Of a DNA stretch of 64,000 nucleotides, positions 1-11,760 are shown piece after piece. Source of the stretch: Lates calcarifer (taxonomy: Eukaryota > Chordata > Actinopteri > Centropomidae); assembly GCF_001640805.2 (NCBI RefSeq), contig NC_066842.1, positions 23,948,598 through 24,012,597 on the forward strand, in the 5' to 3' direction. Positions within the stretch are counted from its first letter, which is position 1. Each line of letters starts with the position of its first letter. The notes under the pieces were generated by a model. It ran no database searches and had not been told where the DNA came from. It was given only the letters and a program-made list of their open reading frames with translations. The translations under genes were made by a program, and so were the position numbers.

Positions 1-73
1 TCTAATCAGACAGAAATCTATCTCTGCTCTTATTCCAGCTCTTTCACCTTCCCTGTATTTCCTCTACTTTCAG

Positions 74-186
74 ATCAGATCCAGGAGGCAGAGCCAACAG
101 AGAGGCCGAGCCCAACAGCTGGTAGTGCAGGGGAGGAATGGTGATGACACTGTGAAGGATACATCTGGACGTGGGGAAACTGTCAG
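74..186 (+). CDS. Internal coding exon of an unidentified gene (upstream exons outside window)
   Basis: A pyrimidine-rich tract ending in CAG precedes position 74, and a strong donor (CAG|GTGAGG) follows position 186. The 113-bp exon is open in the frame starting at its first base and gives 37 codons plus two bases. The peptide is very polar and Arg/Gln rich (it begins IRSRRQSQQRGRAQQ), so it is probably disordered. Its two leftover bases (AG) pair with the first base of the exon at 2832 to make an Arg codon, so the two exons splice in frame. I do not recognise the family. The exon call rests only on splice signals and frame, with no homology. Confidence 0.5.
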
Positions 187-2831
187 GTGAGGACATAGGT
201 TAAACTGTGCAAACAAAGCATGACATGCCTGCAGTCAGGTATTTGCTTTTTACATTTGACTGTATGTATACTGCCTGCACGCAGGCTGCATGCAGGTCCT
301 CTAAGGCAGTGTTTCCCAACCAGTGTGCCGCGGCACATGAGTGTCATTCAGACTGGAATCTGAGATTATTATTTTGTCTTAAGGGTTTTTAATCACAGGC
401 TATTTATAATCATCTCCTGTGTGAGATGGTGAGATATTTTTTATAGCACAATTTATTCACACATTTGTACGTCTCTTCATTTTATTGGGCTTATCTATAA
501 ACTTTTCTTGAACCTTTTAGGGAATATGCTTCCACTGTATTAGAGATCGTCCCATTATGTAATTTGTGGTCCCCTATGTCGACAAATGAGCTTGTTCAAC
601 AATCAACAATTGCCAATGCTACACACACATTTGAACATGCATGTCCAAAAGTGTCTGTTTTAGCTTGTATATTTTCATGCAAATATGATGTAAATGCATA
701 AAACAAAACAGTGCAAGTTATTTTACTACTATTACTTTTCTTTACATACTGTCACCTTTTGTCTTTTAAAGAACATATCATTTATATACCAGCTGAAAGT
801 TCCACCATTTCATGATGTATTATTTCTTTGTAATAAAATCAGCTGGTCTTCCAGAAGCACTTAGAATTTCACAGTAGTCTTCTAATCCTCTCATTGTAAT
901 GTTGTTTTTTCCTCTTACAGGCATACTGCTCATAACAAAAGACTGTCATTCTCATGTTAGTGCTCACTCTCTGTCTCTTTCTCTGTGTGTGTGTGTGTGT
1001 GTGTGTTTTTCCTCCATGTGTATGCATGCACGTGTAAGTGCGCATGTTTCAAGCATACTTGTCATTCCTCACCTCTGTAGTCTTTGTGTCAAGTGGTTTA
1101 GGTTGTTTTAACCAGGCTGTGGGTCATTAGGGTCATCAGGGGTCACCAGAAGGATTATTGTAATTGGGTGGCAAATTACTGGTAGAAGACGGAACTGTAC
1201 ACTGTCCTCTCTCAGGTGCTGAAAGCTCAGATCTATTAACAAGAATAAATTCCAACATGACAAGCTATCAAGTTTAGTGAGAGGTGGAACATAAGGAAGG
1301 GTGATGGAGAAATATGTGAGAGTTAAAAACTGAGAAATTTGAACTTGATTCCCCTGCTTAGTAACACACCAATACACATTTTCATTGTCTTATGCTGCAT
1401 TCACTTAATGTCAACAGAATGGAAAGGACAGGAAAAAACCCTATAAACCAACTGGACTCCAGAGGGTTAAACATGAGAGAACAATGATTGCCTACACATT
1501 TATGTGCATGTGTAAAAGTGGCTTAGATCATGAATGACTGGCAAACACTTCATCCCTGTGGATAAAATGGAAATGTAAAATGAAAAAGTTTTAAAGTCAC
1601 TATGCAGTCATAAATAATGCACCAATTTCATATTAACATTGTTTGCTAAAACCTTGTCCTTTGTATGAACAGTTTAAATCACTGAGACATTGAGCACTGA
1701 TCTGTTTTCTCCTGGGCAAAGAAACAGGCACAGTGGGGATCTGATCTATGTTTGTCAATAAACTATATGGCAGATGTTAGTTTTGTCTTTCATTATTGAT
1801 TTAAATGTGTTTTTTTTCTGGTAGACAGAAAGGATTACGCTGAGATCTATGCAAAGCTCATATTTATTTAAAATTAAATCAGACTAAAATAAGTATTTGG
1901 AATAGTTTTTGTCTTGTTATATAAACTGCTGATGCTATTTTGATTGTGAATGAATAAATGTTTGCTTGTTTCTATTTGCATTGCCTTGCATTTAGGATTT
2001 GACAGGTAACATGGCTGCCACAGCAAACATCATGTCGAGAACTCAGATATATACATATTAGACTTGGCTAAGTGGGTCCTGCTTTGAAGGGGTCAGAGTT
2101 CAGAGGTTGGTGCCCTTACTTAGCTTTAAGGGTCACACTAGCTGAATACTACGGTCACTTGACATTATACCATGACCATGTGACATATCTCTTGCTCCAC
2201 TGTATTGTCTGAGTATTTTGGTTGTCTCTATGTCTTTGTCCATGTGGAATCTTGTCAGACATGTTGAATTTGTCGAGAAAGTAGCTGACAAAATATGAAG
2301 TGAGCTACAGCAGGAGAACATTCAAACAATAGTAGGAATGCTCTATGTTTCTTTGTGGCGTCTGTTTCTCTGAATTCCCCCTGCTCTCACTCTTGCCACA
2401 GCGGGTTCATTTACACACCATACACTCTGATAGTTTGGCAGTTGAGTCCAGGCCAACAAAGAGTCCACTACTGCATATATATTAACAAAGTAGAAATTTT
2501 GTCCCTTTGAAATATGTTGTGTGGCCAGAATAACTGTGGACACATTTATTTTAAGTCTTTGTATTGAAATTTTGTTGTGTGCATTTCTGGCTTTTACCAG
2601 CCAACTTTTAATAATTTAATTTCAATCTTGAACAGTTCCTCTTGTTTGCTGTGCATATGAAAACTTTTGTTTTGTTACATGTTGTAACAGAGAATGTGTT
2701 GTGACTGAATTGAGACATATATATGTGTGTGTGTGTATAATTGCATTTCCTGAAAGTTTAGAGCTCTTGAAACTTTCAAGAGCACATTGTTATTCACATT
2801 TGGGTTGATAAATATGTGTTTTTGTTTCCAG
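187..2831 (+). other. Intron of the unidentified plus-strand gene
   Basis: This is the presumed 2.6-kb intron between the exons at 74-186 and 2832-3078. It begins GTGAGG and ends TTTCCAG. It is AT-rich and holds a (GT)n tract at 984-1006 and a shorter one near 2723-2738. A possible acceptor (CCTCTTACAG) at about 920 is followed by only a short open stretch before a stop in the useful frames, so I do not call an extra exon there. Confidence 0.4.
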
Positions 2832-3078
2832 ATCGGAGCAAACTTTCAAGAGGGCAAGCACAGGATCTATAGGCAAGGTGGCCCATCATCATAGGAACCA
2901 CAGCATTCGAGTCAAGTCCCTCCATCTCCTACAAAGTGGAAGAAAGAATCCATTAAACCAGACCTCTCCCTCCTCTTCTATCGCCCCTTCTTTGCTCCAT
3001 TCCTCTACATTTCCTCCATCATCCTCCATTCTGTCTTCAGGTCCCTCATCATCCAGTGTTCCTCAAAGCAGAGAGTGA
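2832..3078 (+). CDS. Terminal coding exon of an unidentified gene (Ser-rich basic C-terminus)
   Basis: An acceptor (TGTTTCCAG) precedes position 2832. With one base completing the split Arg codon from the exon at 74-186, the frame stays open for 81 codons to TGA at 3076-3078. The peptide has a basic first part (SEQTFKRASTGSIGK, then AHHHRNHSIRVKSLHL) and a low-complexity Ser/Pro tail ending PQSRE. RAS and IRVKS look like possible basophilic kinase sites, which is inference only. No membrane segment or known domain is visible. The gene runs toward rassf10, on the opposite strand, so the two would be convergent. It is not ARNTL, whose C-terminus is different and which would be expected on the minus strand. 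The exon could be an alternative last exon or a chance open frame. Confidence 0.5.
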
Positions 3079-6000
3079 CACAAGCAGCAAAACACAGGAT
3101 GGCTTTCAACAAGTAGGTATCAGAACTCCAAATGAATTGTATTAACTTAATTAATTAATTGTAGTAACACTGTCAAATACATAGACTAAGAGCTGTGTGA
3201 ACTGGACAAAATCCCATATCACACATAGTCAGAAGTTCACAACAAGCTGGCAAGCCAAGTAGGCAGGCAGCCATCAAATTCTGGACCTGCTCTACCCATC
3301 CATGTCACTCACCCCACCTCATATAAGCTCTTTAATTCCACATGGACAGATTTGGGAACAAGAATAGAAGGTTCCTTCAGACAGGTGACATTGGCGCTAT
3401 TAGGCGGTACCCACACAGCCCAAGGGCCTAAAATTTTCATATAAATCTCCACCCTCTGGGACTTAACTGATTTATCCTAGATTATGTTTTCAAACACTTC
3501 AAGTAATTTTTGACTTTATGCATCGCTCAACTGTGTGCTGCATACTAATGTGTGCATTGCTCTGATTAAATGAAGGCTAACATAATATAGTTATTAGTAG
3601 TGAAAATGTTACTGGTACTTGTATGTATTGAGTTTAAAAGCACATCAAACATGTATCTCAGCCCATGTTCCAGTGACTTGTAATTTGCCCCTGTCTATAT
3701 TTGTTTTGACCTTTACACTGTCAGATGGCTTTGTCAGATTTGAAACTTTGGGAAGGAAGTTTATAATTGCTAATGCAGGGGCTGTTTATTCGAGCAAAAC
3801 AAAAAAGCAATTTTGTAGTTATACAAAAAAAGATTTGCTTGTCTGAAATCTCTAAAATCATTATGCAATCACTAGAAACTGTTTTGCTTAAAAATAAAAT
3901 ATCGTTTTATTGGAGTTTTCAATGGATTTGCCCAGTCGTCACTGTAGGTAGTAAGTTGGGAGAAACTTACTGGTAATTAACAAGATCAAACTTGCCAAAT
4001 AACTTGCCTTTTATTGACTGATGACGGATGTAGCAGCAGATGTGGTCCAGCTCAAAGTAAGTATGTTAAGCAGAGCAAACCACATCATATAGTGTATCAA
4101 GTTTCACACTATCAAAAAAGCAACATGGTAAGCTTGTGTTAATCTGGTTTGAGGATCTGCTTGTAGGAAGTGTCACAGTGACACCCCACATCAAACATCT
4201 TTCCACTGATCACTCCTTTCAGCCTTTCCTTAACAATGAAAAATTGCAAGGAAGTTGATCAGCATCTGTTGCTTTTATTTCCAAGTAATGCCAAACATTT
4301 GGTCCATGCCTATTTCAGATCCATCGAGACACTGTTTCACTATAAAACAAAACAAACATCAAAAATATATCAATACATCTTACAGCAACACATACTAGCA
4401 TATAAGACCAGTTATAACATAATTACACATCTATATACTTTCATTTTTATGTGCAAAATTTCAAAAACATTGTCAAGTCAATAGCACAAATAAATAAATA
4501 AAATCAATTTTTGTTTTATCTTAGTGTAAGTAGTGTCTGGACAAGACAAGGGACGATTAAAAAAAAAAAACAACAGAAAACAAACTTTCTTTATCATTCA
4601 GACAGCACATTGAACAAATCTGCTTCTCATTTTCCAAACAGTTAAACTCAGCTCAGTGCTGACATGTTGAGTCAGCTGGGCACATACACTATATGCTTCC
4701 ATCTCAGATAAACGATATACAACATACTATAGTTCTCCATGCCATATTCATATGTTACTTGATGGATTCAGCTTATCATTGAAAAATACATGGCCAATCC
4801 CATAATAGCAAAAACAATCCATTAATGTCATTATCTCAAATAATATTCACTGTGACACAAACAGTGTCTAATAGCACACCCCAAACCCCAGCTAAATAAT
4901 CAACAGGATATGCATAGGCTTGAAAACGTCATATAATGAGTATGCCATATAAAAATTTCAAATTTCAAAAGTCACTAATGAATCCCAAAGTTCTTCTTGC
5001 TAATTTAACAAAAGCACTTAACACCCCCTGATGAAATTTTTGTTTTTAAGGATAAAGTTCTGCATATTTATATATGCTGTTCAACTTATATTTATTTATG
5101 TGGCTTTTGTTCTGAGCATACATACTGTACAAATTAAGTACAGTCCAAGCCAAACTGGATCAAGGAGAAGCCTTAAAGAACTTAGTTCCACCTCCACCTA
5201 CTATATGACTCTAGGGCCTCAATTAACTTTTTTTTTTTTTTTTTTGGGGGGGGGGGTAGTAGAAGGAAACAAAATATACTGAGTAACTTACAGTATATGA
5301 TTTTTGGCAAGACAACAGTATGAACTGGTGTCTTGTGTGTGTGTGTGTGTGTGTGTTGGGGGAGGGGGGCTTCAGCACTGTTAACCATTGTACTCATTTG
5401 CTAATTTGAAAAACGTTTAATCTGTCATCACTTTTCTAGTCATAACATTTTTACTCTGATCAATATTTGACAACACTTGTGACTGCTATGATCTACCCAC
5501 ATGTCCCAATGAACCACAGCCAGATTCTCAGGTGATTACTGGACTCATTTGTGTTGTGTATGTGTAGAAACTAATAACTAATTGTAGATATATTACACTG
5601 ATGTGTTTATGGTTTTTCTAATGGGTTTATGAGATGAGTATGTGTGAGAGGCAGAAAGACAGACAGAGATAACCCATCCTGTTGTATTTTCCATAGCATT
5701 TTTGCCCACAGCAGGGTGGTTACACCACAGCACTAAAATAGACTTGTAGCTTCCTGTTTAGTAAGTTACACACCTTCTGTGTTATATGTCCCTCCCAAGA
5801 ATCTCATGGGCAGTACACACACTACCGAACTAACTTTCTTTTATGTGTGTATATGCACATGTGCCTTTTGGAATATATTCTATATTAAAAGACTCATTGA
5901 GTCATTATTGCACTTATTCTTTATACAGTGTGTGTGGGAAACAAGGAAATACAACTGACATGTACAAGAAGAATATATATGATGAAAAGTATCTGCTTGC

Positions 6001-6440
6001 TGGAGGCGCTGATACACACAACCTGAAATTACGTTTACTCTGTCTGGGGCTTCTCTCATGCAGGAGGTCACGTCAGGTCACACAATTGTTTTAAATTTAT
6101 TCAAAGTACAGAAGCCAAAAGAGGCAGTGACAAAGGTTAATATTGGTTGTAGAGTAAATGTGGGATATCTACAGGGAAAGTATTTATGCAATAATCCAGT
6201 TGTCAGTTTGTGACTAGTTGCATTACTGCTGTCAAGGACAATTACTGACTTCCCAAGAAAAACAAAAATTGTTTGTTGTAATTGCTTGTTTTAATCTGAC
6301 TTCTTAACTTTTCAATTATTTTATTTATTTATGTAGTAGAATTTTATTAGATTATTATTACTTTTTTTTTTATCACAATCAGTGACTATTTACTGAGCTG
6401 TTAGACTTGAACCTGTTAAGTAGTACAGTGTCCATTCTAT
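3079..6440. other. 3' flank / intergenic DNA, no gene seen
   Basis: AT-rich sequence with no convincing exon. The first part would carry the 3' UTR of the plus-strand gene. AATAAA-like hexamers occur near 3893 and 4488, but none can be preferred. A T18-G11 homopolymer pair lies at 5228-5256 and a (GT)n at 5334-5357. Short open frames here have no recognisable content. Confidence 0.5.
5228..5256. repeat. Poly(T)-poly(G) homopolymer junction
   Basis: Eighteen T followed directly by eleven G. The purine strand would read C11-A18. Such a junction is a likely sequencing and assembly weak point. Confidence 0.85.
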
Positions 6441-6660
6441 CTGCTTCTTCTGATTGTTATTTCATCATTAATCAATCATTCATCATTCATCAATTAAATG
6501 TCAAAAAATTGTGAAAAACCCCAGTCACAATCTAGTAAAGCCCAAAGAGATTGATGAAATTGCTTGCTTTGTATGACCACAAAAACCCCTGAAGTCTGGA
6601 AGAGACCAAGAGGAAATGACTTAAAACAGTTATTTGATCGTTAAAATAGTTGCAGCTCTA
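6440..6660. mobile_element. hAT-type non-autonomous element (MITE) remnant
   Basis: The right end reads TAGTTGCAGCTCTA. This is the reverse complement of the TAGAGCTGCAACTA terminus found on many teleost hAT-derived repeats. The interior (AAATGTCAAAAAATTGTGAA, then CCCAGTCACAATCTAGTAAAG and TTGCTTGCTTTGTATGACCA) matches the layout of that common fish repeat family from memory. The left terminus was not found, so the copy is partial or diverged and the left boundary is approximate. Confidence 0.55.
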
Positions 6661-7713
6661 ATTTGCTGTGAAAATACAATTTAAGTTCCTATCTCTTTTC
6701 ACCTTTATCTTGCAAGTCAAAGTATAAATGACTGAGTGAGAAGAATGACATGTCACAAAGGTCAAGTTCAGAAGCAAAACATAACACATTACATTACATC
6801 ATTGCCTTAACTGAGTGCTCTATGAGGACACAAGCAGTCTCCTCACCATTTTCTCATTTCTGATTGGAAATGAATTTACCTTACCTTGACTTACTCACAG
6901 AATTTATGCCTGTCTGTCCTCTCATCTTTGCCATACTTGCTATACGTGTATGTTAACAGCACAGCAGAAAGACAGGCTAGCAAAGAGGAAAACATGTTTT
7001 CCAGATGAGATTCACAGCACTAATTATGACTGACACAGTGCCAGATAACTAGTTCGACCAGTATTCTGCCACATGCAGTCTTTTACACTTGAACAGGACT
7101 TTGCACTCTCCTAAAAATTTACATTGCACGCCTTGTTCCTTCTTACATGTATTTTCTATTTTGTCTATTTTTGAAGCTTGTCTGTTAGTGTGTGTTAGTT
7201 GTGTGTGTTTGTAATTAAACATTTCCATTCACAACACTTTTGCAGACACAGTAAATATGTTTGCATCCACTTGATGCCATGATGCCTTGATGATAAAAGC
7301 AGAACGCATACAAGTGCAATGGAAACAGACTTAGCAAGTAAATCATGATGCACATAGCAAGAATGTGACTTAAACATTCAGTCAAGTTTCTGCTCCACAG
7401 AGGAGATGAAAAAAAGAAATCATTTAATGGCACCTTACTGGCAAATAAGCACCACCAGCTGTTTATCTCCACAAACTACCTCCTAATTTTGTAAAGATTT
7501 GTGTTAATATTTGGATGAAAACAAACTTCAGACACACAGAAACACACTCATACTGTTTCTCTGGCATCTTTTCACAGAACTGGTATGTGTCAGGTTCCTT
7601 AATGAAATCTAACCATGACAAGACTCACTTGTTAAAGTATGTTAAAGGAATTCTTTTTATTTTTGTTTGCTTTGATAGTTTGTATTTGAGAAGTTGTTAT
7701 GTGTTACAAACGT

Positions 7714-7719
<6 letters not shown>

Positions 7720-7777
<58 letters not shown>
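7720..7777. repeat. (GT)n microsatellite
   Basis: About 29 almost uninterrupted GT units, the longest pure GT tract in the left part of the window. Confidence 0.95.
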
Positions 7778-7778
<1 letters not shown>

Positions 7779-8380
7779 TGTCTGTTCAGCTGGGCAAAGC
7801 TCCAAGGTTGAGTAGTTGTTTGGTCTGGTGCGTAAAGACACCAATACAAGTTAATTCCTGTGCACAGATATTAACAAAGTCAATAACACAATTAGAGCCA
7901 TAGTTTTTACCATGTTAGAGCAGCAGAACATATGTGAGCCCTGCAGCCGGTGAGAAGTGTATGGCTTTAAAAAAAAATCACATAAAAGTGATCCAAGTCT
8001 GTGCATAATGAGCTTGTGTGTATTTAGTGTCTGTTAGCTGAAGCTTGTCATCTGATCCGCTGGTGTTATTGGCTGTATGTTCAGAAGTGTGAGAGCCTCT
8101 CTTCTGTCCTGTACTCACCTCTCATCTCCTCTCCCTGGGGAAATGTGTCTGTGTACACATTTTATCTACATGTGCACACTTTCAGTTCATATTAACATCA
8201 GCAACATTCAGTATGAGATCATGTGTTTTTATAATCTGGTTGTTCATGTGTGTGCTGATGTGCCTTTGAGTTATGCATGCTTCATGTGATGAAACACAGT
8301 GCAAAATAAAAGCAGGTTATGGCCATATACATGAATAATTTTAACTCATTCAGGCAATCACAAGCACATGCATGGATATA

Positions 8381-8382
<2 letters not shown>

Positions 8383-8422
<40 letters not shown>
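8383..8422. repeat. (CA)n microsatellite
   Basis: About 20 uninterrupted CA units. Confidence 0.95.
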
Positions 8423-8424
<2 letters not shown>

Positions 8425-10227
8425 CACCTCTGCCATTGTTCAGGGAATAGTTAAGATGCAGGTGTAGTGGTGTTATATAACAGGGTAGTGAGGATACAGG
8501 ATGGATGACGGATCAAACACACACAGCTCGTTCTATTTAAAGAAATAAAGGGACAGTGGGAGCCTTGCAGTGTTGTGGTTAGACCACTGTGAGTCAAATG
8601 ACACCTTAATTTCCCTAACAACCATAAACAAATCAAGCACTGCTTTAATCACTGTTGAATGTACAGTAGTTTAACATAAAAGGTCATAAAAAGCAATAAT
8701 ATGCTGGCAATACTTTGTCCTTGTGTCATACATATGGGTGACAAATTAAAGGAAAAGGCTGGATAAATGGTGGAGAAGCATAATGTATGCTGATGCTTCC
8801 ACCCAGCTAGATGCACCTTAAAACCAGGAATCTGAGTGTATATTCTGGCCTGCATAGTATTATTGTCATTCCGTTATGCAGCTGGCCAGTTAGCATGCCT
8901 GAATAATGTCTAATCACTCATTTCAATTTGCTGTGTCTGTTGTTGTGGAATGAAGTCAAAATTCTTTACATAGTTTGTCTCTCAACTTTTTCAGGTTGTA
9001 TTACATTAAGATCTTAGCCACTGTTTCAAATATGTATGGAGAAAAACAACATGTGTGTGATTGGGATTTGCTCTGAATGAAAAGGTTGTTTCTGCCCAGA
9101 AACACAAGCTACTACTTTCTTTGTCTCATGTTTTTGTGTTTTCAGTCACAAGTCACAAAGGCAGGGTGTAATTGTCTCTATTGCACCTGCAATTTAATTA
9201 CAATAAAACACTGTTGTACACATTGTTCTTCAAGCTAGTTGCGTAATGTCACAGACACAACAGATGTACCCTCTACAAAATTGCTTATGTCCAGTTTCAA
9301 CTTGCTTGTTATTCCTATGACATAAAACAAGTAAGCATTAATCATGTCGTGCTCACCTGTTGTAAAATATGACTTAATGGTTTAATTGATAACAGTCTGC
9401 ATCATCGCTGCCCTATTTTGTCTTCAGTTAATTTTTTAAGATTTCAGCAAATATGCATTTGTGCTCTCCACTTTGTGTTGAGCACTGTTCCCTTGACACA
9501 CAACACCACGTTAATCTTAATCATTCATGACATCACTCCAGATTTCCCAGTGATGCCTGGCTCTTGTTTGGCATGTTTAAGCTGACTGCAACTCCAGCAG
9601 GCTTTACTCATGTGAATGATAAAATTCTGCAGGTCACACACCAATTAAAAAGGCAATACTCACAATGATATCCCATACCATGGTGTTTGCTTGATCAAAG
9701 AGTCCGCCTCAAGCCCTATGGAAACACACACACTCTATAACTTTGAGAGAGTGACAACCCTAAGCCCCAAAGGTTTGCAAGAGAAATACAATAGCAGAAG
9801 TGAATTAACTGTTAAAACTCTGGCTGAGCTTAATTTCATTTAGTTTCTGCTTATACATCAACTGCAGTTTGTAGTATAAAGTTAAAAAACAAGGTAACCA
9901 CATGCTGCACTGTAGGTCTTCTACAGTGTTGCTTCTACAAGTTTTATGCTCTTTATAACAATTAATTCAAACATGATCACTTGGAGTAAATCCTTATTAT
10001 TTGCACAGAGAGTTCTAAGGGTTAAGGTTTACAGTGAGGGGGTCAGCCTCAAGGCGGAGGTACAGCCAAAGTGAATGACAGCTTTTGCCTACGCCTTGCT
10101 GTTTATCTAGGAAGGTGAACAAAAGCTAACAGGAACCATGAATGAACCACACCTCACTGTCTTTATTACAGCTGAATGGAAAGCCTTCAAGGTCAAAAGT
10201 ACAAAAATCAAATCACAAATCATATCT

Positions 10228-10872
10228 TTAAGAGTAAAACTGAGTTATATTAGTAGTATTGAAAGATATTATTATATGCTGAAAGAATAAATGGAAAGAT
10301 GTTTCATCAGCATGGTTATCAACATCCACTAAATAGAGATTAGAGAAAATGCTATGTTTGAAATTATGAAATGTACTAGGTAAAAGCCATGTTTTCTCCC
10401 AGTTTATTTTCTCCAAATGTGATTTTGACTTAACTGTGTTCTTGACAGGAATATTTTACATTAATGTATCTTCACAGTTATGTATGTGTAATAACTCACA
10501 TTTAGATACATTGAGCTTTAAACCTGAAGTTAGTGAAAAGTGCTCAACTAAGTCAGTACCTTTCAGCAACTGATATTTGTCTTTTAAGAAAATAGCTGTG
10601 TCATCAGCTAGTTGTGAAATTCTTATTTCTCTATTAGGTATAGAGATGCCTTCAAACTCTCAATCATATACAATATTTAGGGTTAATAATTCACCAACTA
10701 AAATAAATAAAAAGGGTGTGTTAGTGCAACCTTGTGTGATGTCGCATTTTCTATCAAATCTATGGGAGGTTTTGAAGTTAACAACCACAGAGCTATTGAT
10801 TCCTTTATAGAACATATCAATAGTATCTATAAAAGTTGTTCCAATACCAAACAACATTCTGTAAGACACTTA
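10228..10872 (-). pseudogene. Tx1/L1-like LINE reverse transcriptase fragment
   Basis: One minus-strand frame reads through about 200 codons with only a few stops (codons near 10661 and 10457). It shows landmarks of a non-LTR reverse transcriptase in order: INSSVVVNFKTSHRF, a degraded RQGC-P-like box (ITQGCTNTPFLFILVGELL), the catalytic ADD box (QLADDTAIFLKD), then SLTSGLKLNVSKCELL. A C-terminal block follows (EKINWEKTWLLP, FHLFFQ) of the kind found after the RT in fish Tx1/L1-type elements. The text between the NIPVK and EKINW blocks is much shorter than usual, so an internal deletion is likely. Nothing equivalent to ORF1 or the endonuclease is attached, and the stops make it inactive. Confidence 0.75.
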
Positions 10873-11429
10873 CATTCAATAGTGTATTTTTAGGTCTTTC
10901 TCACCAGCAGGGATAGGCTTCCTTATTTTACTGGGGGGGGGTGCAGTCATTGAATTCAGAGGTGTACAAATATATCATGAAGATAAATTTAAAATGATCT
11001 TAAATTTAAATTTAAGGTAAACAAAGAGACAAAGTAATCTGAGTTCTAATATTAAGTGCAGCTAGTTACTTTATTGTGCCTTTTTTTTTCAAAAGCAAAA
11101 AAGTAGCTGGAATTTGATCTATATTCAGTTGTATCCCATTCAATTCCAGTTCCTCCTCAGCAGAAATGCTGAGATAGCAGGATATTTATTCTGTTTTACA
11201 GGTTAGACTCTGTTTTACTTTCAAGGCCTTTTAACTCCTTACTTCTCCTTATAGCAATATATCTAACAAAGTACTTAAAGTATTCCGTAAAGTATTTTTG
11301 TTTATATTCACCATCTGTGTAATTAGTAAATATCTCATTAACTAACTTTTTTTTTACATTATCACTAAAGTAGTTGTCCTTATATGCTTATTTTATCAGC
11401 TGAAAATTCAAATAGTCATGATTGTCTTG

Positions 11430-11760
11430 TCACAAAACCTCAAGTTTGTCTGACGGAGAAGTTTGCAGCCCTCGGTCTAGACCACAGCCACCTTGGCGTC
11501 CACCATGAAGACTCACTACTTCTGTAAATTCACTGATGATGTCAGAGTTGCTTTGGAACATATTCCCATCAACATCGCTCAGGACATGTTGCAGTATAGC
11601 CTCTGATAAGGTAGTCCAACACCTGACCTCTCTCATCTCCACATGAGCTTTGTTTATATTCTGGTATGAGGAAGATGGTAGAATGATCTGACTTGCTGAA
11701 TGGTGGGTGAGAATTAGCATTGTAACCCTTCTTAAATGACAAATAAATTTCAAATATTTG
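11430..11760 (-). pseudogene. LINE ORF2 fragment: end of APE endonuclease plus linker
   Basis: On the minus strand one frame gives FKKGYNANSHPPFSKSDHST followed by IFLIPEYKQ. This is the terminal SDH block of an APE-type endonuclease from a fish non-LTR retrotransposon, a family that typically reads KSDHAAIFLMPEYK. About 30 bases on, a different frame continues as EVRCWTTLSEAILQHVLSDV, then EFTEVV, the usual linker in these elements (VKRW, then LQD, then FTE). A frameshift between the two blocks and stops further on show decay. It is not the same family as the L2-like copies at 27-35 kb. It may belong to a different insertion from the RT fragment at 10.2-10.9 kb. Confidence 0.7.

Larger units (their letters stand above)
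6661..10227. other. Gene-free AT-rich DNA with microsatellites
   Basis: No exon with supporting splice signals and recognisable content was found. The stretch holds a long (GT)n at 7720-7777 and a (CA)n at 8383-8422. Open frames across these tracts are Val-Cys or His-Thr dipeptide artefacts. Confidence 0.5.

Noticed and set aside
920..960. Candidate exon after CCTCTTACAG in the first intron
   Set aside because: No donor follows within an open frame compatible with the flanking exons.
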